A DNA stretch of 64,000 bases from Prorocentrum cordatum (lineage: Eukaryota > Sar > Dinophyceae > Prorocentrales > Prorocentraceae). Shown here one piece after another: positions 21,293-31,196 of the stretch (the first letter of the stretch is position 1; every line of letters starts with the position of its first letter). The position numbers and the translations under genes were made by a program. The stretch lies in the NCBI GenBank assembly GCA_963575745.1, contig CAUYUJ010000857.1, positions 1 through 64,000 of the forward strand, in the 5' to 3' direction. Below the pieces are notes generated by a model. It ran no database searches. It had not been told where the DNA came from and was given only the letters and a program-made list of their open reading frames with translations.

Positions 21293-22010
21293 GATCGTAT
21301 CCAGCGTTCCTCATGGTAGCACGATCGACAATGACTGTGCAAGTGAATAGCGCAGCACCCTGAATCGAGAGCCATATCGCCATAGCACAGGCCAGTCGTC
21401 GAAAGCATGTTTTTTATATGTCCCAGATCCCCATCTATTTCAAGCGCCTTCCTACCTCAAGAATATGTATATCCTTTTGCTGTGTTCTGTTCTTCTCATG
21501 GAACGCATGGACCCGATCTACTTGATCCGCCTTCCTACTTCTGTTCTACCGACTTCTTCCGACCAGCGTGTGCTGAAATGTCAGGTGGCCCGTTTCGCTT
21601 CACGTGGGTTGCCAGTGCTCTTTGAGGGGCAGTCAGCGCTACCTTGCGGCAGGCGCTGGCTGCTCATGTCACGCAAATCCGTTGCACGAATTGGGTGTCC
21701 AAGGCCCTTGCATCCTTATCGCGCATCCGTATGACACGGGCCGACTGGACAGTGAGGGCGCGCATCAAGAAACCATCCGCTTTTTCTTTCAGGGTACCCT
21801 GGATTTCTCCGCTCCTCGCGCTGCGCGGTGACTTCCCGCGGCCGCTGACGAAGCTGCTGCGTTCAGGTTGCCCTGGGCTTCTCCCGAGTCGCACCTCTTG
21901 TGCGGGTCTTCAGGGCCGGGTCTCTTGCGAGGGGTTCTTGCGGCCGCGCCCGCACTGCACCCCGGTGTTCTTCGTGCCTGTGGGACGTTCTCGTGCATCC
22001 TGCGGCGGGT
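21293..22010. other. Gene-free stretch
   Basis: Contains CAAGCGCCTTCCTAC, a motif also found near 60740 and 60815. Open frames of about 75-160 codons lack recognisable domains. Confidence 0.45.
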
Positions 22011-22190
22011 ACTCCAGATTTCGTAATAAAAGGGAGGGGGTCTGGACCCTCCAAGACAAGCCATTTCAGACCTCCCCCTTGGGAGAACCCTCCAAAACAT
22101 CGTCCCCAGACCCCCCAGGCCCTCCAAGATAGCCTGGAAGAGACCCCCCCCGAAATGAGACCCCCCTCCCTTTATTACGAAATCTGGAGT
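22011..22190. mobile_element. MITE, family M8, copy 2
   Basis: 180 bp with near-perfect ends ACTCCAGATTTCGTAATAAA and ATTACGAAATCTGGAGT, flanked by TA on both sides. The interior is the reverse complement of the interior of 9340-9521. Confidence 0.9.
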
Positions 22191-22426
22191 ATCCTCGAGT
22201 GTTCTGTGCGTGCTGGCCGGCGGAGGGTCTCGTGTTCTTGAGGCATGCTCCTCTGGCCCAGGTCCGGGCGTGTGGCCCGGGAGGGCCAGCCCAGCGCCCC
22301 CAGCCACCCCCCCTCCGTCGGCGGAGAGGCCCGTCGGGTGCTGCCGGACGTGGCTCCCGGGCCAGGGTGCCCCCCGCTTCTCCGGCGGAAGCTCGGGAGC
22401 CCCAATGGGGCCCTGTGGGCCTCGTG

Positions 22427-22600
22427 TTCAGGACGACGATCAATGCCAACTGATGTCCAGATGTCTTACGGTGTTTTAAACGTGCCTCAAACATGCGCAA
22501 CAGAACATTGGAGTTGAACATGGTTGGTGCACGCTTCAAGCATTTCAAGCACATGCTTAATTCGACGATCGGATTGTCCATTGTCATGGCATCCAGAGGC
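22427..22600. mobile_element. MITE-like element, family M3, copy 4
   Basis: Diverged copy: GACGATCAATGCCAACTG on the left and GTCCATTGTCATGGCATCC on the right. Confidence 0.55.
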
Positions 22601-22730
22601 CTCGTGGGGTCCTGGGGGCACTTTGGGCCAGGAGCACCTCTGAGAGCTCCGCTCATCGAGCAGAGTGCGCGGTCGAAGGCGCTCAGTCTCCTTGACCGGT
22701 GTACAGTGGAGGCCCACTCCAAGAAATACC

Positions 22731-22899
22731 CTTGGTGGGCTCGTTTCCACCACCACCACCATAAGTAGGAGGGGAGGGGTCCTCATCCTCCTCCTCTTCC
22801 TCCTCCTCCTCCTCTTTCTCCTCTTCCTCCTCCTCATCCTCCACATCCTTCCCTCCTCCAACTTCTGGTGGTGGTGGTGAAAAACAGGCCCATCAACCC
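22731..22899. mobile_element. Fold-back element with CCT-microsatellite core, family M5, copy 1
   Basis: Left arm GTTTCCACCACCACCACCAT and right arm CTTCTGGTGGTGGTGGTGA are inverted. The core is (CCT)n at about 22778-22858. The same design occurs at 31030-31196 and 44390-44556. Confidence 0.82.
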
Positions 22900-23000
22900 T
22901 GCTTGCCTCCAGTGTGCCCTGGGTTTCTTGGGTTTCGATGGTTTTGCGATGGAAGGCGTGACGTTCCCACACCGAAGAATCAGTGGACGTCCAGGGGTAT
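22900..23000. repeat. Interspersed repeat R6, copy 1
   Basis: GTGCCCTGGGTTTCTTGGGT followed by TTGCGATGGA.GGCGTGACG and TTCCCACACCGA. Matches 33958-34060. Confidence 0.8.
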
Positions 23001-23430
23001 CGGGGTCGGGTTTCCGGTGGAAGGTTTCTTGTGGATTGGCCTCCACTGTAGTTCGTGTCCAGCGCCTGTGTGTTGCCCTTGGCTGCTGCCCTCCCCCGTG
23101 CCTCCGATTCCCGATTCTCCTGTCGGCGCTGGGGCTCTCCGAGCGCGGCCGCTTCCTCCAGGCAGGGCCCGGCCCAGAGCCAGCCCTGGGGGGAGAAGAC
23201 TCTCTCCCTGTGCCTCTCCTTCGCCGCCTTCCTCCCCCGCGCGTCCCCGAGGAAGAAGGAGGCGTTCACCCTCGTCAAGAAGGAGAGACGGCTGGTCTGC
23301 GCGGCCCTCGGGCGGCTGCCACGCGTGGGCAAGTTGTTGTTGTGGGGAGAGCTTCGTGGGGCGCGATGGCACTCGATGATACGGTCAACCCGCATAGTAC
23401 GTAAGGATGCGGTCAGTGGCAGCAGAGACA
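23001..23430. other. Gene-free stretch
   Basis: A + strand frame here contains ASPRKKEAFTLVKKERRLV, which looks faintly exon-like. No domain or splice pair supports it. Confidence 0.3.
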
Positions 23431-23622
23431 CCTCCTCCTCCTCCTCCTGCTCCTCCTTCTCCTCCTCCTCCCTCCTCCTCCTACTCCTCCTCCCTCCTCC
23501 TCCTGCTCCTCCTCCTCCTCCTCCTTCTCCCTCCTCCGCCTCCTCCTCCTCCGCCTCCTGCTCCTCCTCCTCCTGCTCCTCCTCCTCCTCCTCCTCCTCC
23601 TCCTCCTCCTCCTCCTCCTCCC
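23431..23622. repeat. (CCT)n microsatellite abutting the spliced leader
   Basis: CCT triplets with TGC, CGC and TAC variants, ending exactly where the spliced-leader match begins. A second CCT tract follows the element at 29358-29487, so this may be the split insertion target. Confidence 0.93.
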
Positions 23623-23643
23623 CCGTAGCCATTTTGGCTCAAG
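23623..23643 (+). other. Dinoflagellate spliced-leader sequence (retroposed copy)
   Basis: All 21 bases after the variable first base of the dinoflagellate spliced leader are present: CCGTAGCC, then ATTTTGGC, then TCAAG. The base before it is C, where the donor RNA has A, G or T. There is no SL-RNA gene context: CGGGAACTCC follows instead of an SL intron with a GT donor. This is therefore a leader copied back into DNA from a trans-spliced transcript. Confidence 0.95.
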
Positions 23644-23815
23644 GCGGGAACTCCTCCCCGTCCCGACTCCCGAGGTTCGAGGCCGAGGTGGAAGGGCAGC
23701 CTCTTCCAACAGGCCTGGCTGCCTCAGCCAGCGCAACAGCAGTCATTACCAGCCTTCGGCGGCGCGCGGCCGCAGTCAGCCTCGCCCTCTCGTGCTGCCT
23801 CGTGGCCCTCAGGCC

Positions 23816-24903
23816 ATGGCACCCATCAACAGGTACCGTCAATACCTCTGCTGCTCTCGCCAAGGGTGCTCGGGGTGGACCTTTCTCGATCGGAACGACG
23901 AGTTCTGGTTCAAGTGCGGGTCAGCCTTCCCCAAACCAGGCACGTCAGCAGCATATTCGAAGTCGGGCGGCAACGGCGGAAACTGCAGCCAGCGGAACCA
24001 CGGTGGAGGGCCCAGGAATCGTTGGACCAGGTCCCCTCGTTCCGCCCCAGAGCCCGCCGCAGCAGCCAGCCCAGCCCAGTCAGAGCCCCAGTCCCACCCC
24101 ATCTCCGTCTTCCAAGCCCTCTGCGCCTTCTGGAAGTCTCGTGAAAAAGGGGTCGGGCGAGGAACTTATGCCAAAGCTGTTGTTTTCCAAGCAAGCTAAG
24201 ACAGCAGCCCTCTCAGAGAAACCCCTCGAATAGCAATGCCAGTCTCTTCGCGATCCAGAAGTGCACCGACCAGATCGCCACCCGCGTCTCCGAGATCTCG
24301 GCGCTGGCCGACAAGGTCACCTCGCTCGGCAGCGAGAAACAGGCAGCCGTCAAGGAGTTCGCGCAGTTGGAGAGCCAACTGGCGGTCACCGTCAGGGCAG
24401 CAACTGCGCAGGCGGCACCAGTCCAAGATCACCCGTACTTCCCCAGGGTCACCCAGTTCATGGATCGACTCAAGTCGGGTCCAGTCGTCGGTGTACCGCA
24501 GAGCGTTCAAGGCCAGGTCCGCGGCCTGGAGCAACATCTCGCCCGGGCCTGCGCGGAGGCGGCGCAGGCGCAGCTCGCGGCGGCAGCGGGCGTTGCGGCA
24601 GGCGGCGTGGCGCCAGCAGCAGGTGAAGGGTCGGCGGCGCAGCCGCCCCAGGCCCCAGCCCCAGCAGCTCCCGCCCACTCCGCCGCGCCCCCAATGGAGA
24701 CCCAACCATACGGGCAGCCGCAGCAACAGCAGCTGCAGCAGCAGCAGCAGCAACAGAAGCAGCCTGGGGCCCCTCAGCAGATTCAGCCAGCCTCAGGCGC
24801 CTCACCAGGATCCGCAGGAGCCATGGACGAGTCCACCAGCAACAAGAGGGGTCCGACACATTCAGCAGCAGCCCTCCAGAAGGTTCCAGAAGCCATCAAG
24901 TGA
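23816..24903 (+). pseudogene. ORF1 (gag-like) of the APE-type retrotransposon
   Basis: An ATG at 23816 starts a zinc-finger-like region: cysteines in YLCCSRQGCSGW, then FWFKCGSAFPKPG. The frame then shifts. From about 24241 a second frame runs to a TGA at 24901. It reads LFAIQKCTDQIATRVSEI and continues as a heptad-like coiled coil through KQAAVKEFAQLESQL, then a Pro/Ala/Gln-rich tail with a Q run near 24720-24770. A Cys finger, coiled coil and low-complexity tail suit an RNA-binding ORF1 protein that packages element RNA. Assignment rests on position before the endonuclease and on resemblance to other dinoflagellate LINE ORF1s, not on a computed match. Confidence 0.65.
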
Positions 24904-25709
24904 GCAGGGGTCCCCGAGGAGGCCACGTCCAGGAAGCTTCGAAGCCTCGCGGAGGCTGCCAAAGGGGAAGGAAAGGGCGGGCCGCCAGGGTAACACCGCC
25001 AGTACCGTCACTATCGCTGGCAGCTGTTGGGACGGTGTCAATAGTTTTGTTTCCTCGTCATTCGCAGCGAATGTCATCGCTGTATGTTGCCAGGAGGCTC
25101 GTCTCCAAGGGGATCGCATCGCACGCGCTCACCAGTGGTGTCAGAGTCAGGGCTGGCACGCTGTAGTATCTGATTGTGTCGCGACTGGCGCCGAGCGACC
25201 TTCCGTTGGCACAGCCATCTTAGTTCGAGCGGGCTTCAAATCCGGCGCCCGCCATGCAGATCCCCCCCTCAGATCCCCCCAGCAGAATGTCAGCGATCAT
25301 TCTGGAATTATCATGTCACTCCACCTTCGCCCTGCTCCCCGTCTACTTCGAAGATTCCTCTGGTCTGAGCCAGCAGAACTTGGAGCTGCTGGCAGCCATC
25401 GGGTGGATGCAGAGCCACCACCGCATGTCAGTGTTTGCCGCGGCGGACCTTGACATGCCGCCCTCAGTTATCAGCAAGACAGGCCTGACGGACCGAGGAG
25501 ACCTCGTCATTGTCAGCCCCAAGGGGCCCACGTATTTCACATGGAAGAGTCGGTCCAATATTGATTATTTCGCGGTCAGCAGGGTCCTCGGAGACTCCAT
25601 CAGCAGCGCCGGCGTGTTATCTATTTACCCGCTCTCGCCGCGCCGCCCAGTCACCGCGCAGATCAGCATAGGTCAGCGCCCTCTTGTCCCCGGGCTCGTC
25701 AAGCCCTAG
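24904..25709 (+). pseudogene. APE-like endonuclease domain (EEP superfamily), broken
   Basis: The N-terminal half lies in the frame through 25016-25260: VIAVCCQEARLQGDRIARAH (the E of CQEA fits the metal-binding Glu), then QGWHAVVSDC and a GTAILVRAGF strand. After a frameshift between about 25260 and 25345 the rest is in another frame: VYFEDSSGLSQQNLELLAAI, AADLDMPPSV in the place of the D-x-N motif, NIDYFAVSRVL with the expected Asp, and SPRRPV at the end. The terminal catalytic His of APE-like enzymes is Arg here. The domain would nick target DNA to prime reverse transcription, but this copy looks inactive. Confidence 0.75.
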
Positions 25710-25741
25710 CAGCTCCCCACCGGGCGCCCAGTTGGCCCCAG

Positions 25742-28119
25742 TTGGCCCCGCTTTTGGGCCCCCTCGCGTGGGCCCGCTCTGCCGAGACAAATCGCAGAGC
25801 TAGCTGGCAGCCCTGCGCCCGCCCGCCCCGCTGGTTCGCCAATCGAGTGATCGACGTTTTGCGCGAAGCCCACATTCAGCTCTCCTCGGGTTTGAGAGAT
25901 GCCCAGCCCACCTTGCAGGGTGCGCCGCTGGGGTTTCAGCGCGTGGCGGAAAACGCCCTCGCGCTAGACGTCCGGCATGCGGGCTTCCCTGCAGTCAGCC
26001 AGCATGCTCGCGCCATTTTCAGCAGATTTCAGGAGGAGGTCAGGAACTTCCACGACCGGGGGCGCTCTGCGGAAAGACTCCAGTCCACGGCAGCCGGGAA
26101 ACAGTGGGTCCAGGAACAAATGGCCCGAGGGGTGGGATGGGCCCATGGATGGTCCAAGAACGCCACCTGCTGGAAGCCCCACGAGGCCGAGGCCAAGAAC
26201 GGCCGATGGACGGGACAGCCCTCGTCCCTCCTCCTCTACGAGTCGGACCGCCTCACCGTTATCTGGGGGGCCCAGCCTCAGCAGAGCCCCAGGTGCCCGC
26301 CCTGGGCAGGGGGCGCCGCGAAATTCAGCCCCACAACCCCAGAGGTCCTCAGGAAAGCAATCAGGATCTTCAGCCGCCAGACCTACCAGACCTGGGGCGG
26401 AGCCCACCCGAAGCACATCGGCCTGCTCACAGACGAGCAGCTCCTGGTCTTCGGCAATTTCCTGATGTGCTCTGGGCAGATGGGGGCCATGCCCGCCCAG
26501 ATCCCGGTCACCCTCGCGAGCCTGATCCCAGAACTGAAGGCCGCGGGGGGGCCCGCCTATCGACGCGTCGGTTTGCTTCAGGGGCCGCATCGAATCTGGG
26601 CGAAAGTCAGACAGAGCGAAGCCGGGACATGGGATCGCGAGAACCTCTGCATCCTCGAGCTAGTATATCAGCAGTCCCTTCAGGCAGAACAGCGCCGCCA
26701 TCAGCAAGAGCCCCGAGCACAGGTTCGGTTCTGTGGGACATGTCTAATTATTGCGAGCACATCAACAGAGCCTCCTTGCTAGCACGCGCAGAAGCCAGCG
26801 AGTTTAACCAAGCCGTCCTCGCCGTCGTATTGAACCAGTAGCAAGCATGCAGATGCGCCACGTTCGATCATATCGTGCAAAACATTTGGCTTCCCTACTC
26901 GAGGCGCCCCAGCAGGGTGCGGCTTCGCCACGTATCTAGTCCAGATGTACTGCGAGCAGCCCTTGCAGCAGTGGGTCCCAGCGCATCCGCGAGTTCAGCT
27001 CAGCCTCTTCATAGACGATAGTTTGCTGCAGTCGTTTCATTCGTGCAAGAAGCAGTTCGTGACGGCGCTGCTCCATGGGTGCTTTCAGTTGCTCGCGGCC
27101 GTCATGCGCTACCTGCAGAAAAGAAGTCAGCGGTCCCCGCCTCGTTCAGGGACATCCAGGAGCGCCTAGAGATCGAGGTAGGCGAATGCGCGGGCCCACG
27201 GCAGAAGGTCCAGGTCGCCCCGGATATCGGCGTCGATTTCCGCTCGGGGCTCGCCCGCGGACAAGGCGTCGGGAAATCTACCCTCATGGCCAAACGCGCC
27301 AAGCTCAAAACGAGGACCTCGAGATTCGCTAGCATCGAGACGGCCCATGGGGACACCGAGAAGGTTGACTACACTGGCCTCAACCAGGCCCACTTCTACG
27401 GTTCGGAGGTCGTGGGGGTCGACAACGTAGAGCTTCGCAAGTCGCAGTCGCCCTTCCTAAAGATTGCGGGCCCAGGGTCCATCGCGCGCTCCAGGAGCCT
27501 GGCGTTGTGCATCCTTGGCGACCCCTGCTGGCGACCAGCAGTCGGCCCAGTTCTACTGTGGAGCCAGCTCGTCTGGCGGGCGGCGACAGGCGCCGCGTCG
27601 CACGGTTTTGGCCTCCCAGAGTTGCGCTCCATGTGCCAGGGGGTTTTAGATTGCCCTCCAACCAAGTGGGGCATCTGCCGGGGACCGATCGGCGCCGCCT
27701 ACTTGAGCCCCCAGCGCATCCAGTGGGTTTTCGCGCCCCCGTTCGCCCTCCAGGACTTCAGAGGAACCCGGCGCATCCTGATCAGCACCTCCCCGCAGCT
27801 CATCCAGGACCTGCCGCGGCAGTCTTGGGAAGACAGGCCCCCGCAGCACGCGGCCTCCAAACTAGGCCTCGAGGGAGCCGAGCTTGACGTCTCAATGGCC
27901 CAGAAGAGCTTACAAACAGCTACGTTAACGAAAATCAAGAAGACCACCGTCCTCGCCTTCCCGTGCCAGGCCATCTGGGTCATGTCAGGCCTCCAAGCGG
28001 CGGGCTACGATCTAGACGACGCGAGGTGCACGTGCGGGGCCGAGACAGACGACCTACCTCACCGTCTTCTGAGATGCCCACAGACTGAGGCCCATAGCGC
28101 CAACAGTTGTTTCGCTTGA
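25742..28119 (+). pseudogene. Reverse transcriptase with zinc-finger tail, frameshifted
   Basis: 25742-26710 is the pre-RT linker and fingers: GFQRVAENALALD, LIPELKAAGGPAYRRVGLL, HRIWAKVRQ. Motif A appears after a shift as LWDMSNYCEHINRASLL, ending at TAG 26839-26841. The palm continues in another frame with GCGFATYLVQMYCEQPLQQW and motif C LSLFIDDSL, whose two Asp codons lie at 27013-27018. From 27043 a third frame carries the thumb and connection (VDYTGLNQAHFYGSEVVGVD; ALCILGDPCWRPAVGPVLLW) and ends with CTCGAETDDLPHRLLRCP, a CCHC-like finger. Motif order fits a LINE RT. Sequence between motifs A and C seems shortened. Confidence 0.82.
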
Positions 28120-28159
28120 AGAGCTGGAAACCCTTTCGAGCCAGTCAAGTTTTCCTGTA

Positions 28160-28779
28160 GTGGCGGGCTTCCGGGTAGAACTTGATTCCATCATCGGGGC
28201 CCCTGCGGGCCCGGGATTGAGCTCGGCCAAGTTTTGGTCCACGGATCCCGAAGCCACGGTCGGGGCCAGCTTCGTCGGCAAAGTCTCCACGGACGGGTCA
28301 TGTTTAAAGCCAGGTAGTAAAGCTCACCTCGCGGCAGGCTGGGGAGTTACCAAAACTAATGCAGAGGGCGAAGTCGTAGCCGCCCTTGCTGGACAGGTAG
28401 GCCTATGTCTCCCCCAATCCCCCCCTGCCGCCGAGCGCCTTGCCGCGCTTGCTGCCGTCTCCTCGTCCACTCGGATCGCGGGGGGGAGTTAGATCTGAAT
28501 GCGTCGGGGCTCAGCAGAAAGAGTGTTTACCCTGGGATAGGCCCGTTAGCTAGAGCCGCCATAGGCTGGCACCCGCACCTCAGACTGACCAAGGTCAAGG
28601 TCCACAAGAGCCCCGACGCAGCGCCAGCAGGGTCCCCTGAATGGGTAGACATCATGGGCAACCAAGGGGCCGACCGTTTTGCTGGCATCGCCTCGAGGGC
28701 TTTCGTCCGGTTGTCCGAGGGTGAGGTTGTCCCGTTTGCGTCAGAATGCAATCCTCAGCAAGTGTCTGTTTATTTGTAG
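28160..28779 (+). pseudogene. RNase H domain of the APE-type element, one frameshift
   Basis: The first frame (28160-28490) has STDGSCLKPG with the first catalytic Asp and PPAAERLAALAAV with the Glu helix. After a shift near 28470-28490 the second frame has SDRGGELDLNA with the next Asp, LRLTKVKVHKSP, then GNQGADRFAG with the last Asp. All four acidic positions of a type-I RNase H are recognisable across the break. It would remove the RNA strand during reverse transcription. Confidence 0.78.
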
Positions 28780-29356
28780 CCCGAACCCTGCAGGAGTGGC
28801 TTCCTATAGGGCCCAGCGGCTCCAAGAAAGCTTTCCCCTCGCCAAGTCACAGCCTCTCGCCGACCATCGGAGCGGGGGCAGTGCAGAGCATGTGGCATCC
28901 ATCGCAGCAGAGCGTCAGCCCGCAGCCCCCAGACCCCCCTCGCCAGTAGCGAAGCGAGGGCAGGGCCCATAAGTCAGAGGTTGCGGGCAAGCGTTTCATT
29001 TGCATCGGCTGCCGAGGGAGATCGGCATTCAAGAGAGATGCCCAGTGCGTCGGCCACGCTGTTCAATTAGCTTCGCTTTGTGCGCGCCTCCTCGGGCACC
29101 GCCTCTTCGTTTCGGAGGTATCCTCAGCTGCTCCAGGTGCGGGAAGTTTGCGGAATCGAACCCCCGTCTCCTAGCCAGCGAGTGCAACCAAGTCTTCGCT
29201 TGACCAGGAAACGGAACTCAGTGGCGCCTCGTCGACAGTGGGAGCACGCCTACCTCCTGCGCCAAAAGCAGGAGGCCCACCCCCCACACGAGGGAGAGGG
29301 AATGGCGCACGCAACAGTAAGCTGATCAGCTCGAGCCCCCTTCAACCGCGCGACGG
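28780..29356 (+). pseudogene. C-terminal zinc-finger-like region and 3' end of the APE-type element
   Basis: A frame at 28969-29155 reads HKSEVAGKRFICIGCRG with a CxxC pair, then CVGHAVQLASLCARLLGH. Together they form a partial Cys/His finger array of the kind seen after RNase H in related elements. Stops follow, and then a CCT tract. No polyadenylation signal is evident. Confidence 0.5.
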
Positions 29357-29357
29357 T

Positions 29358-29487
29358 CCTCCTCCTCCTCCTTCCGCCTCCCTCCTCCCTCCTCCCTCCT
29401 TCCTCCTCCCTGCCTTTTCCTTCCCCCTCCTCCCTCCTCCCCCCTCCCTCCTCCCTCCTCCCTCCTCCTTCCCCCCTCCTTCCCTCG
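29358..29487. repeat. (CCT)n-rich tract after the APE-type element
   Basis: CCTCCT and CCCTCC units with TTCC variants. It is either the right flank of the original CCT target or part of a 3' tail. Confidence 0.9.
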
Positions 29488-30384
29488 AGCTGGAAATAGC
29501 GCGGTGCAGAGTTTCTCGACGCCTTGGAGCCGAATTTCATTCAGCGACGGTCCAAGGTGACATTTGCAGCCTTCCCTTTCGGCCCATCCTTGGTCGCCTT
29601 TGCTGGCCGCGTCCCGCTCGCAGAGTTCGGAAGGCCCTTACACCTTCACCGTGCGTCCCTGATACACGGGTTGACCGTGCGTGCACTTGATGCATGCTGC
29701 GCCGTGGCAAGGACGATGGGGGCGACAAGTGTATCGAGCCTACCGTGCATTTGGGTGCCACTGTGAGCCTAACTGGTTGTTTGTTTGTTTTGCTCCTCCT
29801 TGGGTGGTGATCGGCTTTGGACAGCCGGCTGCAGTGTGTGATTCGATTTTCGAGTGCCGATCTGCAGGTCTTGGAGCGGGTTTCCGGATGTTTTTATTTT
29901 GTTTTGCAGTTTGAATGTCATCTGGAAAAAGCAGCCTCCCACGTCTTTTCCACCCTACTCTGTCGGCTGCACTCCCAGCGAGGGAATCGGCGCGGGTGGT
30001 CTTCCTTTCTTGATTTCGGGAGGAGTCGGTGAATTTACGGTGCCGTCGCTGACGCAACACGTAATTGGATTTCCAAGTCATGCTTGAATAGGATCCTCTT
30101 CCCGCAACTGCGGATAAGAATGGGGGGGCGCCTGGGCTGCCACGAGCGCCCATGTGAAGAAGCTCGCCATCGGCGCTGATTCGCTGATGCTTTTCCGAAG
30201 CGATCAGCAGGCCGCAGGGGGCGATCTTTTGGAAATCAGTGTGGGATGGTCGCGGGATGTGGGGCGCTGGAGGGTCACGAAGCTCGAACGCCAAAGTTAC
30301 GAAGCCCGTCGTAAGCGCCGATGTTGCTCCTTCTGGCAGAAGAAGTCCGCCACGAGCGGCGGTTTCTGTTTCGGCTCGGTACTG
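29488..30384. other. Gene-free stretch
   Basis: Less GC-rich than its surroundings. No recognisable domain in any frame and no assigned repeat. Confidence 0.45.
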
Positions 30385-30680
30385 GCGGGTCGCGGGCGTG
30401 GGTCACAGGCGTGTGTTGCGGGTGGATCGCCGGTCCCGGGTCGCGAGCGGGTCGCGGGTGGGTCTTGCGGGGGCGGGGATCCCGGGCCCTTCGGTGCACC
30501 AGCGGATCGACTTCGTGCCCCCCTCTCAGGGTCACCCCCCCTTGGGGTGGATCTCGAGGTGGGCGGGGGTGGTCTCCTGGGTGAGTATCCTGGGTGGGTC
30601 GAGAGGCGGGTCGCGGGTGGGTCGCAAGGCGGGTCGCGGGTGCACCGCGGGGCGGGTGGCGGGTTGCTCTCGGGACGTGG
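30385..30680. repeat. Degenerate GGGTCGCG minisatellite
   Basis: GGGTCGCGGGTG-type units in varying register. They produce a long GC-rich + frame and opposing frames that are not supported as genes. Confidence 0.8.
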
Positions 30681-30799
30681 TCCAGCAGGAGCAGGAGTCC
30701 GCCACACGGGACCCGTTGGTCATCTTTTGGCGCATGGCTCGGACGTGTACACTGCTTCCCGACGTGGACCCTCGAGGAGTATCTTGGACCACCTTTCAA

Positions 30800-30989
30800 A
30801 GAAAGAAAAGCATACACATCAACTTTTGGCGCTCCGCGTGGATTTCTTGGATCCGCGCTGGGCCCCCCGGCGTCGCCTCTGGCGACGTCCCGGGCGCGCT
30901 CCGCGTGCCAGGGTGGGGGGTCCTGTGCGGATCCAAGAAATTCGCGCGGAGCGCCAAAAGTTTTTGTTTGTTCCGTTTTTCCTTCTCGT
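30800..30989. mobile_element. Fold-back element, family M6, copy 1
   Basis: Arms AACTTTTGGCGCTCCGCGTG and CGCGCGGAGCGCCAAAAGTT are inverted, with GGATTTCTTGGATCCGC and GCGGATCCAAGAAATTC also pairing. Direct repeats of the type CTCGAGGAG.ATC.TGGACCA flank it (about 30770 and 30996). Confidence 0.82.
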
Positions 30990-31029
30990 ACTCGAGGAGC
31001 ATCCTGGACCACCTTGCGAAATATGCACG

Positions 31030-31196
31030 GCGGTGGGCTTGTTTTCCTCCGCCACCTCCATAAGTAGGAGGGGGAGGGGCTCCTCCTCCTCCTCCTCCTC
31101 CTCCTCCTCCTCCTCCTCCTCCTCATCCTCCACCTCTTCCCCCCTCCAACTTATGGTGGTGGTGGTGGTGGAAAGCAGGCCCATCACACGCGCGAC
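31030..31196. mobile_element. Fold-back element with CCT core, family M5, copy 2
   Basis: Left arm CGGTGGGCTTGTTTTCC..CCACCTCCATAAGTAGG; right arm CCAACTTATGGTGGTGGTGG then GCAGGCCCATCA. Core (CCT)n at 31079-31146. Confidence 0.82.

Larger units (their letters stand above)
23623..29356 (+). mobile_element. APE-type non-LTR retrotransposon, full length but decayed
   Basis: Begins with the dinoflagellate spliced leader. In order it carries a gag-like ORF1, an APE-like endonuclease, a reverse transcriptase, a CxCG...H...C zinc motif, an RNase H and a C-terminal CxxC region. This is a non-LTR element, replicating by target-primed reverse transcription of an RNA that had been trans-spliced. The reading frame is broken at least six times, so this copy cannot be autonomous. 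The 5' boundary is sharp. The 3' boundary is placed where the CCT tract starts and is less certain. Related full elements elsewhere in the genome would fix the 3' end. Confidence 0.85.

Noticed and set aside
23623-23643. Genuine spliced-leader RNA gene
   Set aside because: No splice donor and SL-RNA intron structure follows, and there is no tandem SL or 5S context. It sits at a retroelement border.
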